Below, piece after piece: positions 62,848 to 64,000 of a stretch of DNA of 64,000 nucleotides; positions within the stretch are counted from its first letter, which is position 1, and the number at the start of each line of letters is the position of its first letter. This stretch comes from Microcystis aeruginosa Ma_SC_T_19800800_S464 (GTDB lineage: Bacteria; Cyanobacteriota; Cyanobacteriia; Cyanobacteriales; Microcystaceae), in NCBI GenBank assembly GCA_007095785.1, contig SFBL01000034.1, positions 1 to 64,000 on the forward strand, written 5' to 3'. The notes under the pieces are model-generated. The model was not told where the DNA came from. It worked only from the letters and a program-made list of their open reading frames with translations, and made no database searches. Position numbers and translations under genes: made by a program.

Positions 62848-63834
62848 CTAGTCGATAATTAGGGCAATTTTCCCCGTCACCGAACCAGTTTCTAGCAATT
62901 GATGGGCGCTGATAGCTGCCGCTAAAGGGAAGGTTTGGGAGAGATGAATAGTTAACTTTTTCTCGTCAATTAAACGCGCTCCTTGCTTGAGAATTTCTGT
63001 TTGATATTTTTGCGCTTCTGGCAGTCCCATCAAAGCCGGGGTTAACATTAATTCTAAACTAATCCGCAAATTGCGATCGCGTGCTTCCTTCCAGCTGCCC
63101 CTAGGTTCCAAAATCGTCACCATATCGCCATAAACTCGCACCGCTCGGCAAGTCTGCCCAAAAGTTTCCCCTCCCACCGTATCAAAAGCGACATCTACCC
63201 CTTTCCCTGCGGTTTCTTGAAGTATCGCCGCGACAAAATCGGTTTGTTTGTATAAAATCGGGTAATCTGCCCCTAATTGCCGCACTAAACGCTCTTTATC
63301 GCTATTTCCCACCGTTGTATAAACTTTAGCCCCTTTCAGTTTCGCCAACTGAATTGCGACATGACCAACACCCCCGGCCCCGCCATGGATAAGGACGCTT
63401 TGCCCCGACTGAAGACGGGCGCGATCATAGAGTGCTTCCCAAGCGGTGATTAAAACCAACGGTACAGAGGCCGCCTCGGCAAAAGAAAGAGATTTCGGCT
63501 TGTGGGCTAGATAATCCGCCTCGATCAGGGCGTATTCGGCATAATTTCCCGTGCCGGCCTTGCCCAGTCCGCCGCTGCAAAAGTACACTTCATCCCCGGG
63601 GCGAAAATCCTGCACCGCCGCCCCAACGGCCTCGACAATTCCCGCCCCGTCACAGCCCAAAATCGCCGGCATTTGCTCGGGGTAAAAAGTGCCGCGTTTA
63701 CGAATTTTTGTATCAATAGGGTTGACACCAGCGGCTTTTAATGCTACTAAAACCTGATGGGGTTGACTAATTTCCGGGGTGGGGACTTGCTGAAGCTGCA
63801 GGACATCCACCGCGGTCATGAGGATAGCTTTCAT
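62848..63834 (-). CDS. Zinc-free NADPH:quinone oxidoreductase family protein
   Basis: 328-residue medium-chain reductase. MKAILMTAVDVLQLQQV and AAGVNPIDTKIRKRG are the GroES-like N-terminus. VLIHGGAGGVGHVAIQLAKLKG is the cofactor motif near 146, and structural-zinc cysteines are absent. It resembles quinone reductases, as does the gene at 3767-4711. It begins 5 bp after the accB stop and may be co-transcribed with it. Confidence 0.9.
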   Translation of the reverse strand: MKAILMTAVDVLQLQQVPTPEISQPHQVLVALKAAGVNPIDTKIRKRGTFYPEQMPAILGCDGAGIVEAVGAAVQDFRPGDEVYFCSGGLGKAGTGNYAEYALIEADYLAHKPKSLSFAEAASVPLVLITAWEALYDRARLQSGQSVLIHGGAGGVGHVAIQLAKLKGAKVYTTVGNSDKERLVRQLGADYPILYKQTDFVAAILQETAGKGVDVAFDTVGGETFGQTCRAVRVYGDMVTILEPRGSWKEARDRNLRISLELMLTPALMGLPEAQKYQTEILKQGARLIDEKKLTIHLSQTFPLAAAISAHQLLETGSVTGKIALIID

Positions 63835-63839
63835 TCTGT

Positions 63840-64000
63840 CTATTCGGGATTAACCCACATTAACGTCTGGCCAAATTCTACCGGTTCACCGTTAGCGACG
63901 GCGATCTCAACGATTTGCCCGGCCACTTCCGCTTCGATTTCGTTCATCAACTTCATCGCTTCGATGATACAGACCGTTTGTCCGACCCGGACTCGATCGT
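63840..64000 (-). CDS. accB: Biotin carboxyl carrier protein, C-terminal part (window edge)
   Basis: The open frame reads [25 protein letters not shown] and ends LMWVNPE-stop. EAMKLMN carries the biotinylated lysine of acetyl-CoA carboxylase. The N-terminus is outside the window. Stop at 63840-63842; the quinone oxidoreductase starts 5 bp further on, in the same direction. Confidence 0.95.
   Translation of the reverse strand, partial: DRVRVGQTVCIIEAMKLMNEIEAEVAGQIVEIAVANGEPVEFGQTLMWVNPE

Overview
The window looks like a chromosomal segment of a unicellular cyanobacterium, most probably Microcystis. Supporting signs are many HIP1-like GCGATCGC octamers, typical cyanobacterial genes (mgdA-type glucosyltransferase, clpR/clpP3, rre1-like regulator, zur, TTG-started glnB, DUF92, CAAD, DUF4079 and Npun_F0494-type proteins), and intergenic regions crowded with tandem heptamers and small inverted-repeat elements. 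This assignment is inferred from gene content; no database search was run.

Layout. 0-11 kb: truncated Rpn-type nuclease gene, glycolipid synthase (mgdA), desaturase/SDR fusion, oxidoreductase, small membrane protein, odd ACP-like protein, universal stress protein, comEC and sppA. 11-28 kb: PIN-type toxin-antitoxin pair, obgE, rpsP-khpA, HNH nuclease, transglutaminase-like protein, dTDP-glucose dehydratase, CDF transporter, purQ/purS, zur, accD, pilD, NADAR fusion, YkvA-type protein, a large lamin-tail protein, phosphoribosyltransferase, DUF4079, glnB. 28-40 kb: the ribosomal-protein superoperon rplC-D-W-B-rpsS-rplV-rpsC-rplP-rpmC-rpsQ-rplN-X-E-rpsH-rplF-R-rpsE-rplO-secY-adk, with a likely promoter and a long structured leader, and heptamer arrays in several gaps. 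40-51 kb: clpR-clpP3, rre1-like regulator, ferredoxin-like proteins, cobyric acid synthase, cytochrome b, DUF92, an amino-acid binding lipoprotein, lipid kinase and a TauE-type exporter. 51-60 kb: a type I restriction-modification locus (hsdM, truncated higA-like, solitary MNT, hsdS, hsdR) with an Rpn pseudogene and a frameshifted DUF2283/DUF4258-like pair around it. 60-64 kb: glmS, a quinone oxidoreductase and the 3' end of accB.

Most notable signals. (1) A 353-bp non-coding element is present twice in inverted orientation (39982-40334 and 62231-62583) with no net length change. Each copy lies upstream of a gene in the same relative orientation (clpR and glmS). Each has a conserved sigma70-like promoter followed by an intact 35-codon ORF with a hydrophobic N-terminal half. 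The first copy sits where the ribosomal operon stops after adk. (2) Several small modules (Rpn nuclease, MNT protein, short inverted-repeat elements) are bounded by direct repeats of 20 to 51 bp made from the flanking sequence. The clearest is a duplicated tauE/hsdR gene junction, which lets the ancestral arrangement be read directly. (3) Tandem 7-mers of several unrelated sequences fill gaps inside the ribosomal operon and the purine locus, and one has become the C-terminal codons of purS.

Much of the rest is housekeeping. The accessory material is concentrated at 3.4-6.6, 11.2-12.3, 22-26, 39.9-40.6 and 50.8-60.1 kb.
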